From positions 186,001 through 250,000 of the forward strand of contig JBBAAO010000003.1 of the NCBI GenBank assembly GCA_041658205.1: 64,000 bases of DNA, read 5' to 3'. Positions 45,413-56,916 of this stretch are shown here, in pieces. Position 1 is the stretch's first letter, and every line of letters begins with the position of its first letter. The stretch comes from Bacteroidota bacterium (lineage in GTDB: Bacteria > Bacteroidota > Ignavibacteria > UBA10030 > UBA8401). Below the pieces are notes generated by a model that saw only the letters and a list, made by a program, of their open reading frames with translations, was not told where the DNA came from and did no database searches. Made by a program: the position numbers and the translations under genes.

Positions 45413-45720
45413 TCTGCAATTTGCCTGCGAGATGGATAACAGGAAACTCTTCTTCTTTGCTTGAGTGTGAGATATAAAAACTATAACACGCTTTGTTTTA
45501 GGAGGGAGACTTGGTTAAGTGGTTGGCTCCACTATTGCAAAAATTATCAATCGTTTTATCCGGGAGAAGGAAAAAACAACATTTGTTTTTTCCTTCTCCC
45601 TTTTGTATTTTTATTAAACCACAGGTCACCAATCCGCATCCTTCACTGTCGGTTTACTCATGTTTCAAAAACTAGTTTTGCGATTCCGATGTTTATCGGA
45701 ATATCGCTTCTTTTTTGTGT
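45413..45720. other. 308-base spacer after tex with a very stable terminator; possible small RNA
   Basis: No credible protein-coding gene. The 150 bases before the terminator (45413-45562) contain an AGTGG/CCACT mini-hairpin and an AGGAGGGAG stretch that resembles a ribosome-binding site without a following start at proper distance. The combination of a structured 150-base segment and a perfect terminator may mark a small RNA, or simply the tex 3' end. I see no tRNA-like T-loop. Confidence 0.3.
45563..45606 (+). terminator. Rho-independent terminator with 18-bp perfect stem
   Basis: GGGAGAAGGAAAAAACAA, loop CAT, then the exact complement, followed by TTTTG. It lies about 150 bases after the tex stop and 115 bases before the next gene. 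On the minus strand the hairpin has no T-run, so it acts in the plus direction. Confidence 0.9.
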
Positions 45721-46824
45721 ATGACAAAAACCGGACACACTGTAAAACGCTATAACAGGACAAAGCTCATCGTGTCTCTTGTCAGCGGGATTGTCTCCTT
45801 TGCACTAACCGTGTTTCTTCTGCTTAAAGAATATACCGTTTCAATTGAGCAGTTTGCCCTTTCCTACTCAACAAACCCATATATATCTTTATTAATTTTT
45901 TCAGCTGCATTTGCGATAATCTCCGGTGTAGTCTCTTTACCATTTAGCATATATTCTGGTTTCATTCTTGAACATCAATACAATCTCTCAAATCAAAATT
46001 TCGGACAATGGATCTGGGAATCGGCAAAAGGTGTATTGGTTTCAATTCCTATTCTCACTCCATTGGCACTGCTTGTCTATTTTTTTCTTTTAACATTTAA
46101 TACACTTTGGTGGCTCCCGGTTGCCGGAACATTATTTATTATTTCAATCGGCCTTTCACGTATTGCACCGATCGTTATACTCCCCCTCTTTTATAAATTG
46201 ACTCCTCTGGATGATACTCCGCTCAAAGAAAAAATAGAGGCGTTAACCGCATCGACAAAAATGATTGTTGAGGGGATTTATTCGTTTAATTTGAGCAAGA
46301 CAACGAAAAAAGCAAATGCAGCATTTACTGGAATAGGAAAATCAAAAAGAATACTGCTTGGTGATACATTAATGAACAATTTTTCAGAAGAAGAGATTGA
46401 ATCCGTTTTTGCACACGAACTCGGACATTATTCCTATGGACATATCTGGAAGGGAATTACTGTTGGGACTCTCAGCATTTTTTTAGGTTTGTATCTGACA
46501 TCGGTTGCATATTCCATCTCGCTTTCCTGGTTTGGTTTTTCATCGATCACACAACTTGCAGCGCTTCCGTTGCTTACGTTATGGCTTGGAATATATTCGC
46601 TTGTCACATCTCCTCTTGGAAACATTCTCTCCCGTAAACATGAGTATGAAGCAGATCGATATGCCGTTGATCGAACAAAAAATATATCGGCATTCATATC
46701 AACAATGAATAAACTTGCTGAAATGAACCTTGCAGATAGAACACCGCACCCTTTGATAGAATTTTTGTTCTACAGTCATCCCTCCATCGAAAAAAGAATA
46801 CGTGCTGTGGAGAATCCAAGATGA
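45721..46824 (+). CDS. M48 family (Ste24/HtpX-like) membrane zinc metallopeptidase
   Basis: Integral membrane protease of 367 residues (ATG at 45721; TTG at 45715 is also in frame). Several hydrophobic segments in the first 160 residues are followed by ILLGDTLMNNFSEEEIESVFAHELGHYSYGH with zinc motif HELGH (His 232, Glu 233, His 236), and the third ligand in KHEYEADRYAV. The block NAAFTGIGKSKRI is the Ste24/CAAX-protease pattern (M48A). In bacteria such enzymes take part in membrane protein quality control. Its stop overlaps the plsC start by four bases (ATGA). Confidence 0.93.
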   Translation: MTKTGHTVKRYNRTKLIVSLVSGIVSFALTVFLLLKEYTVSIEQFALSYSTNPYISLLIFSAAFAIISGVVSLPFSIYSGFILEHQYNLSNQNFGQWIWESAKGVLVSIPILTPLALLVYFFLLTFNTLWWLPVAGTLFIISIGLSRIAPIVILPLFYKLTPLDDTPLKEKIEALTASTKMIVEGIYSFNLSKTTKKANAAFTGIGKSKRILLGDTLMNNFSEEEIESVFAHELGHYSYGHIWKGITVGTLSIFLGLYLTSVAYSISLSWFGFSSITQLAALPLLTLWLGIYSLVTSPLGNILSRKHEYEADRYAVDRTKNISAFISTMNKLAEMNLADRTPHPLIEFLFYSHPSIEKRIRAVENPR

Positions 46825-47531
46825 GATGGTTGATTACGATAGTGCGACTACTATTAATTATTGCGACTTGTATTCCCTTTTCAATTGTCGCTATTATTTC
46901 AATTCCGTTAGATCGTTCCGGCAAAATGTTTTTTTGGTGCGGAAGAACATGGACAAATCTTTCACTTATTTTTTGCAGGATCGCAGTAACAGTAAAAGGA
47001 CTTGAAAAAATTGACCCCTATGGGAATTACATTTTGGTAAGTAATCATGCAAGCATGTTTGATATACCGGTGATGATGAATACATTTCCCCACATCAGAA
47101 TTATGTTCAAAAAGGAATTATCCTATGTTCCTATCTGGGGTTGGGCATTACGATGGGGATATCACATTATGGTAGATAGAAGTAAAGGAACCGAAGCGAT
47201 GAAAAGTCTTGACCGCGCGGCAAATGATATTCGCTCTGGCGGTCAGGTGCTTTTGTTTGCGGAAGGAACTCGAACGCGAGATGGAAAATTACTTCCGTTT
47301 AAACGTGGCGCATTTTCATTGGCGGCAAAATCAGGTGTACCTCTTATTCCAGTAACAATTAATGGCAGTTTTAAGATTCTCCCCAAAGGATCGTTTGACA
47401 TTCGGCCATCACATATTGAAGTAATCATTGATACACCAATTGAAACAAAAAATATCACTGCGCGAGAAGATGAAGTCCGATTGATGAATACCGTTAAAGA
47501 CATTATCACCAGAAATTACAAGGAAGAGTAA
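46821..47531 (+). CDS. plsC: 1-acyl-sn-glycerol-3-phosphate acyltransferase (PlsC-like)
   Basis: A 236-residue membrane-associated acyltransferase making phosphatidic acid from lysophosphatidic acid. It has an N-terminal membrane segment, the catalytic HxxxxD as NHASMFDIP (His about 76), LFAEGTRTRDGKLLPFKRGA (motif III EGTRT) and the PLIPVTINGS motif IV. The four-base overlap with the protease before it and the 5-base gap to gatC show tight operon packing. Confidence 0.93.
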   Translation: MRWLITIVRLLLIIATCIPFSIVAIISIPLDRSGKMFFWCGRTWTNLSLIFCRIAVTVKGLEKIDPYGNYILVSNHASMFDIPVMMNTFPHIRIMFKKELSYVPIWGWALRWGYHIMVDRSKGTEAMKSLDRAANDIRSGGQVLLFAEGTRTRDGKLLPFKRGAFSLAAKSGVPLIPVTINGSFKILPKGSFDIRPSHIEVIIDTPIETKNITAREDEVRLMNTVKDIITRNYKEE

Positions 47532-47536
47532 TCATT

Positions 47537-47824
47537 ATGTCTGTCACTTTAAAAGAGGTTGAACATATCGCTAAACTTTCAAAATTGGAGTTTTCCGATG
47601 TTGAAATGGAAAAATTCATGCATCAATTCAACGATATTTTGAAATATATGGAGCAGTTGAATTCTGTCGACACAACACACGTGAAACCGCTTGAACAGGT
47701 GATTGAATTGCAGAATGTCTTTCGAGATGATGTTGTGAAACCTTCAACACTTACTGAAGATGCATTAAGAAATGCTCCCGCATCAACGGATAAACATTTC
47801 AAGGTTCCGAAAGTAATAGGATGA
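47537..47824 (+). CDS. gatC: Asp-tRNA(Asn)/Glu-tRNA(Gln) amidotransferase subunit C
   Basis: A 95-residue GatC: VEHIAKLSKLEFSDVEMEKFMHQFNDIL, MEQLNSVDTTHVKPLEQVIELQNVFRDD and the C-terminal ALRNAPASTDKHFKVPKVIG are all family hallmarks. GatC helps fold GatA and join it to GatB in the indirect route to Gln-tRNA or Asn-tRNA. gatA and gatB are not in the window. It is 19 bases before the kdsB frame. Confidence 0.96.
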   Translation: MSVTLKEVEHIAKLSKLEFSDVEMEKFMHQFNDILKYMEQLNSVDTTHVKPLEQVIELQNVFRDDVVKPSTLTEDALRNAPASTDKHFKVPKVIG

Positions 47825-47867
47825 TAAGATTTTCTCTATCCTCATGGATGAGAAGATTTTTGAACAA

Positions 47868-48614
47868 ATGAATATTATCGGCATAATACCCTCGCGATAT
47901 GCATCCACCCGGCTTCCTGCGAAACCGTTAATGGAAATTTGCGGAAAATCGATGATCCAGCGTGTATACGAACAGGCAAAGCAATCCCGTTTATTGACCA
48001 ATATCGTTGTCGCAACGGATGATGCTCGAATCGAAGAGGAAGTATTATCGTTCGGAGGTAGCGTGCAGATGACACCAATTGATATTCAAAGCGGCAGCGA
48101 TCGAATAGCTTTTGTTACAAAAAACATGCGTGCCGATATTGTCGTCAACATACAAGGTGACGAACCATTGATCGATCCGAAAATGATTGATCAAACGATA
48201 CAGCTGTTATTGGACGACAAAAACGCAGTTGTTGGAACAGCAGTAAAACGAACTACATCGCATCAGGATGTTTTTAATGCCAATATTGTAAAAGTTGTGT
48301 TAGATAAAAATAATTATGCGTTGTATTTTAGCCGCTCTCCGATTCCGTGCATTCGCGATGCAAAAAAAGATGAAGAGTGGTTCGACGGTACAATATTCTA
48401 TAAACATTTTGGCATTTATGTATATCGGGCAGATTTTTTGCAACAGTATACTACATTCAAACAATCCGCACTTGAATCTGCTGAAAAACTGGAGCAACTG
48501 CGGATTCTTGAGAACGGTTACAAAATAAAATGCGCCATAACGGATTACGAATCACTTCCCGTCGATACACAGGAAGATTTGCAAAAAGTAATTGAATATT
48601 TAACAAAAAAATAA
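47868..48614 (+). CDS. kdsB: 3-deoxy-manno-octulosonate cytidylyltransferase (CMP-Kdo synthetase)
   Basis: Activates Kdo with CTP to CMP-Kdo for the LPS inner core, so an outer membrane with LPS is expected. Family blocks: IIGIIPSRYASTRLPAKPLM, MIQRVYEQAKQS, ATDDARIEEEV, GDEPLIDPKMID, and YFSRSPIPCIRD. The ATG at 47868 is the conserved start (248 residues); an upstream in-frame ATG at 47844 would add eight residues. CTP for the reaction is made by pyrG, two genes downstream. Confidence 0.95.
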   Translation: MNIIGIIPSRYASTRLPAKPLMEICGKSMIQRVYEQAKQSRLLTNIVVATDDARIEEEVLSFGGSVQMTPIDIQSGSDRIAFVTKNMRADIVVNIQGDEPLIDPKMIDQTIQLLLDDKNAVVGTAVKRTTSHQDVFNANIVKVVLDKNNYALYFSRSPIPCIRDAKKDEEWFDGTIFYKHFGIYVYRADFLQQYTTFKQSALESAEKLEQLRILENGYKIKCAITDYESLPVDTQEDLQKVIEYLTKK

Positions 48615-48682
48615 AATGTGTTTCTTTGTCCATTACAATGTAAAAAATGAAAGACTGAAATTTCTGTTATACTAACAACAGT

Positions 48683-50029
48683 ATGTCAAATACAGACTTC
48701 CTTAAGGAATATAAAATCTGGAACGTTATCGGCGCATCATCTGCCGGAACAATGATTGAGTGGTACGACTTCTACATCTTCGGAAGTCTAGCACCAATCA
48801 TGTCAGGATTATTTTTTCCAAAAGAAAATCCAACGGCGGGTTTACTTTCAACACTTGCTATTTTTGCAACTGGATTTGCTGTTCGACCGTTCGGGGCTGT
48901 TTTTTTTGGGAGGATCGGTGATGTTGTTGGAAGGAAATATGCATTTCTCGTTACGCTGTTGATTATGGGTGGTGCGACAACAGCGATTGGTCTTCTTCCT
49001 ACATACGAATCTATCGGAATTTTTGCTCCCGCGGCCCTTGTTATACTTCGCCTAACACAAGGTCTGGCGCTTGGCGGAGAGTATGGAGGTGCGGCAACCT
49101 ATATCGCCGAACATTGTCCTGACGAAAAACGGGGATTTTATACGAGTTTTATCCAAACAACGGCAACACTTGGACTTTTTGTTTCTCTCGGTGTTATTCT
49201 CTCTGTCCGTTCAACACTCGGTGAAGAAGCATTCAAAGCATGGGGTTGGAGAATACCTTTTATTCTTTCAATTGTGTTAGTTATTTTTTCATATATCATC
49301 AGAATGAGATTGCAGGAGTCTCCACTCTTTTCAAGGATGAAAGCAGCAGGAAAAACATCAACTCAGCCATTGAAAGATGCCTTTGCCAATAAAGAAAACT
49401 GGATAATTATGGCAAAAGCATTATTTGGAGCTACCGCAGGCCAAGGCGTTGTGTGGTACACTGGGCAATTTTATGCTCTCTATTATTTACAGACGGTTTT
49501 AAAGATCCATTTTATGACTGCTAATTTTATTGTTGCTGTTGCATTGCTACTGGCAACACCATTTTTTATTGTATTCGGCGCAATGTCTGATACGTATGGA
49601 CGAAAAAAAATTATCATGAGTGGTTGCTTAATAGCAGCACTTAGTTATTATCCAATCTATATGGGTATGGGTTATTTCGCAGTAGACCCAAACAATCCAA
49701 ATGCTGTTATGCTAAGCCTATTGGTATTCATTCAAGTAATTTTTGTGACAATGGTTTACGGTCCCATCGCTGCGTATCTTGTTGAATTATTTCCAACAAA
49801 GATTCGCTATACATCAATGTCCCTTCCTTACCATATCGGTAATGGGGTGTTCGGCGGACTTGTTCCCTTGATTGGAGTTGCATTTGTTGCATACACCGGC
49901 AATATCTATTCAGGATTGATATATCCCATCACCATTGCATTAATGACATTTGTTGTTGGAATGGTATTTACAAAGGATACAAGCAAAGTAAAAATTTGGG
50001 ACGAGTTGATCGACAAAAAAATATCATAG
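48683..50029 (+). CDS. MFS transporter, metabolite:H+ symporter (MHS) type
   Basis: A 448-residue, 12-helix major facilitator. Signature blocks: IGASSAGTMIEWYDFYIFG at the start, FGRIGDVVGRKYAFLVTL (the A-loop DRxGR motif), GLALGGEYGGAATYIAE and, in the second half, GAMSDTYGRKKIIMSG. The 'IEWYDFYIFG' and 'GGEYGGA' motifs put it with the citrate/alpha-ketoglutarate/proline-betaine MHS group (KgtP/ProP-like). Substrate is unknown. It interrupts a kdsB-pyrG pair. Confidence 0.93.
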   Translation: MSNTDFLKEYKIWNVIGASSAGTMIEWYDFYIFGSLAPIMSGLFFPKENPTAGLLSTLAIFATGFAVRPFGAVFFGRIGDVVGRKYAFLVTLLIMGGATTAIGLLPTYESIGIFAPAALVILRLTQGLALGGEYGGAATYIAEHCPDEKRGFYTSFIQTTATLGLFVSLGVILSVRSTLGEEAFKAWGWRIPFILSIVLVIFSYIIRMRLQESPLFSRMKAAGKTSTQPLKDAFANKENWIIMAKALFGATAGQGVVWYTGQFYALYYLQTVLKIHFMTANFIVAVALLLATPFFIVFGAMSDTYGRKKIIMSGCLIAALSYYPIYMGMGYFAVDPNNPNAVMLSLLVFIQVIFVTMVYGPIAAYLVELFPTKIRYTSMSLPYHIGNGVFGGLVPLIGVAFVAYTGNIYSGLIYPITIALMTFVVGMVFTKDTSKVKIWDELIDKKIS

Positions 50030-50123
50030 CAATACAATATCATTTTCCATACAACATCCATGAACATTACATATAAGGAAGAACGATATTTTTAAATCAG
50101 ACATCTTTCAATTTTTCATCTAA

Positions 50124-51752
<1,629 letters not shown>

Positions 51753-51755
51753 GGT

Positions 51756-52403
51756 TTAGAGTAATTGTTCCTTAATTACTTTTGCGGCTGCTTCGGTGCG
51801 GGTGTGCACATGTAATTTTTCATAAATTTTTCTCAGGTGTGCGTCAATGGTGTGGGCGCTTAAATGCAATTGTTCAGCGATGACATTATTACTATAACCA
51901 TGAACTATGAGTTCTAGAATATCTTTTTCACGCGGCGAAAGAAAGTAATCATGGACCGGCTTACGATTTTTGGAAAATGTGTCAATTACCATTCTCGCAA
52001 TACTTGAATTCATTGGTGACCCACCACCCACAACATCGCGTATACCATTAATGATATTCTCTTCTGGTGAAGTCTTTACCAAGTAACCGGTTGCCCCCGC
52101 ACAAAGCGCCTCGAAAACGTGTTCCCCGTCGTCAAAAATTGTAACCATGATGATTTGAATGCTTGGGTGATCCTTTTTAATTGTTTTAACAGAGGTAATA
52201 CCGCTCATTCCATCAAACCCAATATCGTGCAAAATTACATCGGGCAGGGGAGCAAATCGTAGCGTATCCAAAGCGTCTTCGCACCTCGAAAATATTCGTT
52301 CGCAAATCATGTCGTTTTGATCCTTAATCAGCGCAAGAAGACTTTTTTGATACAACTCATTATCTTCAATAATCCAAATTGAAATAGTATGTTCTTGTTT
52401 CAA
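51756..52403 (-). CDS. NarL/LuxR-family response regulator
   Basis: A 215-residue regulator: receiver with acidic pair ED (residues 13-14), phospho-acceptor Asp 60 in DVILHDIGFDGMSG and Lys in GYLVKTSPE, then a LuxR helix-turn-helix domain (LSPREKDILELIVHGYSNNVIAEQLHLSAHTIDAHLRKIYEKL). The partner is the propeller kinase 49 bases upstream on the same strand, the usual layout for such pairs in Bacteroidota. Confidence 0.95.
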   Translation of the reverse strand: MKQEHTISIWIIEDNELYQKSLLALIKDQNDMICERIFSRCEDALDTLRFAPLPDVILHDIGFDGMSGITSVKTIKKDHPSIQIIMVTIFDDGEHVFEALCAGATGYLVKTSPEENIINGIRDVVGGGSPMNSSIARMVIDTFSKNRKPVHDYFLSPREKDILELIVHGYSNNVIAEQLHLSAHTIDAHLRKIYEKLHVHTRTEAAAKVIKEQLL

Positions 52404-52452
52404 TGGTAATTCCTATCAATCAAGTGAGTATTCAATATTACGTTCTATTTTA

Positions 52453-55317
52453 TTACACATTGGATGCGTATTTAAATTTAATTGTAATTGCCGTTCCTTC
52501 GCCGGGTTTTGTCTTAATATTAAGATCAGCATCATTGTTTTCTGCACGAGTCCTTAAGCTCCGCATACCATTTCCATCATAATCTTCTCTTTGTTCAAAT
52601 CCTACCCCATTGTCTCGAACGAATAATTGTATACAATCTGGTTTACGTTCAAAGAGTATCGAAACACTCGTCGCTTTAGAATGTTTAATAATATTATGTA
52701 TCATTTCTTTAAACATTAGCACAATATCTCTTCTTATTTCACTGAGATTAGTTTCACTTTGCACCTCATCATTTACTTGAAATTGAACTTCAAAGCTTTT
52801 CAACATTCTTCGGGCAATCTCTCTAAGTCTTGTTTCTAAGCTTCTAAAATTATCGTTTCGAGGAGTAATGTACCATACAATATCACGTAAATATTCTCCT
52901 GATTGAATCGCTGTCTCTGATATGATGGTAATATCTTCTTTTACTTCTTTTGAAATAGTTTTATTTCGTTTAATTCGCTGACTAATCAGTGCAATGCTTC
53001 CCAGGTTACTGCCAACGTCATCATGCAAATCATTCGCAAACCGTATTCGCTGATTTCGAACTTTTAATACATTGGTGGTTTTTTGTTGTATATTTTTGTA
53101 GGACAAAAATATAATTCCCCCGACAAGAAACATCAACGGTATAAAATATGTTGGGTTTTTGTAGAATGGTGGGGGTACCTTAAAAGTAGTGGCTTCCCTT
53201 TTCACCTGAATGTTTCCATAAATGTCCTTCGCTTGAAGAATAAAAGAATGATTACCCTCCTGCAAACCTTCAAAAACAACCTCTCGTGATTTTATCCAAT
53301 CAGACCATTCTTTGTTGTCTAACTGATATCTTACTTCAATATTTTCGAAAGGTATTGCCCCCCAATATGCATCTACATTCCAACGTATTCGAACTTTCTC
53401 ATATTCAATAATTGGTTCTAGAAATTCAGCTTTTATGGCATAACCAATATCGTTTCGATCTAATATGCCAACTCCAATGCCATGTCCCCCGACATATATT
53501 TTATTGTCAAGGGGTAAGACAACGCGTAATTCTTTAAGTTTATAATCAGCTTCAAAATCATAATTATTCCAGGAACCGTTAAAATAACTAAACAACCCCT
53601 GAGTAGTAGCCACCCAAATAATCCCTTTGTTATCTATTTTAATATCCCAAACTTTTTGACGATAATCGGTACCGGAAAGCCAAGACCACTCACGATGAAT
53701 CGAATCATTCTGATCTACATAGCATAATTGTGATGTAAAATTTGAAAACCATAAATTGTTCTTTTTATCTAATGCCATTGCATAAACCGAGAGCATATTT
53801 TTAATCCGATCTCCGTCAAAATGTTTCCAACCATTTTTATCTTTCCTACTCAAACCCTTTTTAGTGCCAAACCATAATGCACCGGTTTCTGATTCAATAA
53901 ATGAATAGACTCTATTGTGAAGTAATCCATTTTCTGTATTAATTTGATGAAATATTTTACCATCATACATAAATGCACCAGGATCCTTTTTCACACCTCC
54001 TTCAATTGAACCATTTTCACCTAATCCTAAAAACCATAAATGACCTTTGATATCTTTTTTTATTTTATGAATCCTAGGACATTTTAATCCCTCGTTAAAA
54101 CCAAAATGAGTCCACCTTTTCCCGTCCCATCTATAAGCACCTTCAATAGTTAATCCACTTGAAATCCAGACATGACCTTTTTCGTCGGAATTAATCCCCG
54201 TTATCAGTCCTAAATCTTTATTTTGAATATGAGATATGTATTCAGTTTTACCATTTGTTTTATGGATTTCAATTCCATTACCATTGCCTATCCAAACATC
54301 ACCATTTTTATCTTTAAATATCTCCATAACAATATTCCGAGGATCGTGGATATCATGTGTCCACCAATTCCATTTATTTTTTGTATTTCGGAAATAATAA
54401 AGCCCACCTTCTGTGCCCACCCATAAATTATCATGTGAGTCGTATTTTAGAAATTTTAGGCCTACCATTTGTTTGGGAACCGGATTAAATGATTTCCAAT
54501 GACCATTTTTTTTAATTCGAACATCTCCGGTTTCATAAGCAACAATAACTTCCCCTGTTGATGATATATCTAACGAACGAATCGGGAGCAATCGTTCGCT
54601 CTTTGACCATTTTAGTGAACCATTTTTTTGCCACTCCCATAGTCCTATCATTCTATAGGGAGCATCAACAGCCATAATTGTTTCATCGTTTTTATTATCA
54701 ACAATAGATCTAATATAACAATGCTCTAAAATTTTTTCGCTTCTATTTTCTGTAACTGCAAACAATCCATATGCGGTAACAATATAAATTTTTTTGTTTT
54801 TCGTGCAGTAAGTCGTTCCACCATCTGTTAAATTCCATCTTTTAACAACTCCATCGCGATATATAATAAACGGGTATTCAAGATTATCAGTAGAAATAAA
54901 AATGCCATCACTATCGATTGCACAGACTGAAATAACAATATTTTTCAATATTTCTTTTATTTCAATTTTATTGAACCCATTACTATTCCCAATGTACAAT
55001 TTAGAATCAATTACAACCAAAACTGTATTATGGTGCCCCTTATTTAATCTTGTCGGATGTTTTTCAGGTAGTCCATCTTTTTCTAAAATTTTATTCCATC
55101 GAAAACCATCATACCACGCTAAGCCTTCAAAGGTTGATGCCCAAACAATACCATCATCAGTTTCAATAATATCATCTACAATATCTGAAGGCAATCCGGT
55201 GGAAGTTGTAAAGTGAGCCCACCGCCAGCTTTCGTAAAATTGTTCGAATTGAGCAGACATAATCTGGATATTCACAATAGTACATACGATTAAGATTAGC
55301 CTGCTATTTATTTTCAT
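52453..55317 (-). CDS. Two-component propeller sensor kinase (Reg_prop/Y_Y_Y, HisKA_3)
   Basis: A 954-residue sensor. A signal peptide is followed by a periplasmic 14-blade-type double propeller made of 'W.GT..GL.....G.W' repeats (GDVWIGNGNGIEIHKTNG, LWFGTKKGLSRKDKNGW, IWVATTQGLFSYFNGSW), a Y_Y_Y domain (RYQLDNKEWSDW), one membrane helix (FIPLMFLVGGIIFLSY), and a cytoplasmic kinase of the HisKA_3 type (ANDLHDDVGSNLGSIA, His about 765) with HATPase (DNGVGFEQ, DGNGMRSLRTRAE). In gut Bacteroidota such proteins sense oligosaccharides, but no glycan-utilisation genes lie beside this one. The gene is more AT-rich than its neighbours. Confidence 0.95.
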   Translation of the reverse strand: MKINSRLILIVCTIVNIQIMSAQFEQFYESWRWAHFTTSTGLPSDIVDDIIETDDGIVWASTFEGLAWYDGFRWNKILEKDGLPEKHPTRLNKGHHNTVLVVIDSKLYIGNSNGFNKIEIKEILKNIVISVCAIDSDGIFISTDNLEYPFIIYRDGVVKRWNLTDGGTTYCTKNKKIYIVTAYGLFAVTENRSEKILEHCYIRSIVDNKNDETIMAVDAPYRMIGLWEWQKNGSLKWSKSERLLPIRSLDISSTGEVIVAYETGDVRIKKNGHWKSFNPVPKQMVGLKFLKYDSHDNLWVGTEGGLYYFRNTKNKWNWWTHDIHDPRNIVMEIFKDKNGDVWIGNGNGIEIHKTNGKTEYISHIQNKDLGLITGINSDEKGHVWISSGLTIEGAYRWDGKRWTHFGFNEGLKCPRIHKIKKDIKGHLWFLGLGENGSIEGGVKKDPGAFMYDGKIFHQINTENGLLHNRVYSFIESETGALWFGTKKGLSRKDKNGWKHFDGDRIKNMLSVYAMALDKKNNLWFSNFTSQLCYVDQNDSIHREWSWLSGTDYRQKVWDIKIDNKGIIWVATTQGLFSYFNGSWNNYDFEADYKLKELRVVLPLDNKIYVGGHGIGVGILDRNDIGYAIKAEFLEPIIEYEKVRIRWNVDAYWGAIPFENIEVRYQLDNKEWSDWIKSREVVFEGLQEGNHSFILQAKDIYGNIQVKREATTFKVPPPFYKNPTYFIPLMFLVGGIIFLSYKNIQQKTTNVLKVRNQRIRFANDLHDDVGSNLGSIALISQRIKRNKTISKEVKEDITIISETAIQSGEYLRDIVWYITPRNDNFRSLETRLREIARRMLKSFEVQFQVNDEVQSETNLSEIRRDIVLMFKEMIHNIIKHSKATSVSILFERKPDCIQLFVRDNGVGFEQREDYDGNGMRSLRTRAENNDADLNIKTKPGEGTAITIKFKYASNV

Positions 55318-55587
55318 ATGAAATTACCGGATATAGCTTTGGATAAATCTACAGTTCTATCTTTAAAACATACTAAACAATACTACTATTGTAAAATAAA
55401 TTTCTGTGAACGAATCAATAATAATATTTCTTTCTTTATTGGTATTCCTATTATTAGGCTGAAATAACATTGACTTTCAAGGCATACAATTTAGGATTCT
55501 TGTATTTTTGGTGAGATTATTTATTCAATAAATAATACAGCGTGAAGTGCTGAAAAGAAAGGATCAAATGTAAACCTTTACTATTGA

Positions 55588-56916
55588 TCAAGATTTGAGA
55601 TAATATTTAAGAGGATTTGGAACGATGTGACATTCTTCTGCTAAAGACATTCGGGCAATCTTTCCTTCATTACGTAACTGATATAATTGAGGAACAATCT
55701 TATCGCGAAGATCGACTGGAGTCATTGGGTTGATATAAATACCCGTCCCACCTTCAAAACCAGCTGGTACATTCACCCTTAGTCTTAACAGAATATGCCA
55801 AGGCATTTTATACACCGCATCAACTGGCGTATAATACCATTCTTCGTTGCAGGACAAGTGAGAACCTAATGCGGCATGACATGCATGCACCATATTACTT
55901 ACACCGCGAATCTCTTCCTCCGAATGTTCGTGCGGACGGGCAAAAAAGGATTTGGAATAAATTTTAATCGTTGGATGGCGATGGCCGATACCAATACAAG
56001 CGACGGCGGTGTCGTTCTCCGCAAACAGAAGATTATATTGCGCCGAAAGGTTCACACCTAACTCGTTGAAGACATTCGGTTCCTGCTGAACCAATTGTAT
56101 TTGCCCGCTGATGGATGCACCCCATTCATCCAATCCACAAATCTGTTTATGCAAATGATCGAATGATGCGCCAGCCGGCTTAAGCCAATTTTGGAAGATG
56201 GAGATATACCGTATATATCTATTATAACTCAACATATTTTTCATTGCATCAATTGTAAACTTGAAGTATTGAAAATGTTCTTCAATGTTCATCTCTCCCG
56301 AAGATCGTAATTGATTATCGTTTGTCGCATTGTCAATAAAATGATTTTTCGCAATAATCAATTCATGACATCCGCCAAAGAATGCATCCAGCATCCGTAA
56401 CTTATCGAACGCCTCTTTCTTCAGAATCTCGTCAGGCGTCTTTCCCGATTGAACGAGTTTATAATGAATAATATTATCAATATGCATGGCGCCATGTGGG
56501 TGGCTGACATAATAGTCACGCCAGGAGGTTAGATCGGCATTCAGTTTGTAACCATAATTTTTTTTCCAATAATCGATTGTAACTATTTCAAATAGATTTC
56601 CCGTCCGTCGAAATTCTGCAACCGTGGTGTCATATTGATCTGGGGAAAGATGGAACAGTGTTTCGTATCGACCGTTAATTTTTACAAGACGCGCTTTTTC
56701 CGGCGGGACATCAAAATACCGTGCTTTGCAGAAACTGCAATAATCTTCATTTTCTTTTTTTTGGATAGGATTAGATGCTACTTGGTGTTGATTTGTGAGG
56801 GGTTTGTTTCCACGGCCAGGCACAGCCCATACTTCAGTACCGGTAAATGGATTGATCTGCTTTACAGTCCCATCCGGCATTACATTGTAATATGTATTGT
56901 AATTGCGAGGGAACAT
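55588..56916 (-). CDS. DUF4921 family protein, GalT/HIT-superfamily-like nucleotidyltransferase
   Basis: A 442-residue protein I place in DUF4921. Its motifs resemble galactose-1-phosphate uridylyltransferase: a Cys pair CSFCKAR (Cys 60, Cys 63), as in the zinc site, and GASFDHLHKQI (His 254, His 256, Gln 258), matching the HxHxQ catalytic block where GalT's nucleophilic histidine sits. SHPHGAMHID in the middle is a second His-rich block. Reaction is unknown; nucleotidylyl transfer between sugar-1-phosphates or a related phosphorylase is the best inference. It is upstream of nothing on its own strand and next to a phosphohexomutase. Confidence 0.82.
   Translation of the reverse strand: MFPRNYNTYYNVMPDGTVKQINPFTGTEVWAVPGRGNKPLTNQHQVASNPIQKKENEDYCSFCKARYFDVPPEKARLVKINGRYETLFHLSPDQYDTTVAEFRRTGNLFEIVTIDYWKKNYGYKLNADLTSWRDYYVSHPHGAMHIDNIIHYKLVQSGKTPDEILKKEAFDKLRMLDAFFGGCHELIIAKNHFIDNATNDNQLRSSGEMNIEEHFQYFKFTIDAMKNMLSYNRYIRYISIFQNWLKPAGASFDHLHKQICGLDEWGASISGQIQLVQQEPNVFNELGVNLSAQYNLLFAENDTAVACIGIGHRHPTIKIYSKSFFARPHEHSEEEIRGVSNMVHACHAALGSHLSCNEEWYYTPVDAVYKMPWHILLRLRVNVPAGFEGGTGIYINPMTPVDLRDKIVPQLYQLRNEGKIARMSLAEECHIVPNPLKYYLKS

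Noticed and set aside
45461..45724. 87-codon plus-strand frame after tex
   Set aside because: It runs through the 18-bp terminator and into the next gene; no plausible start with ribosome site.
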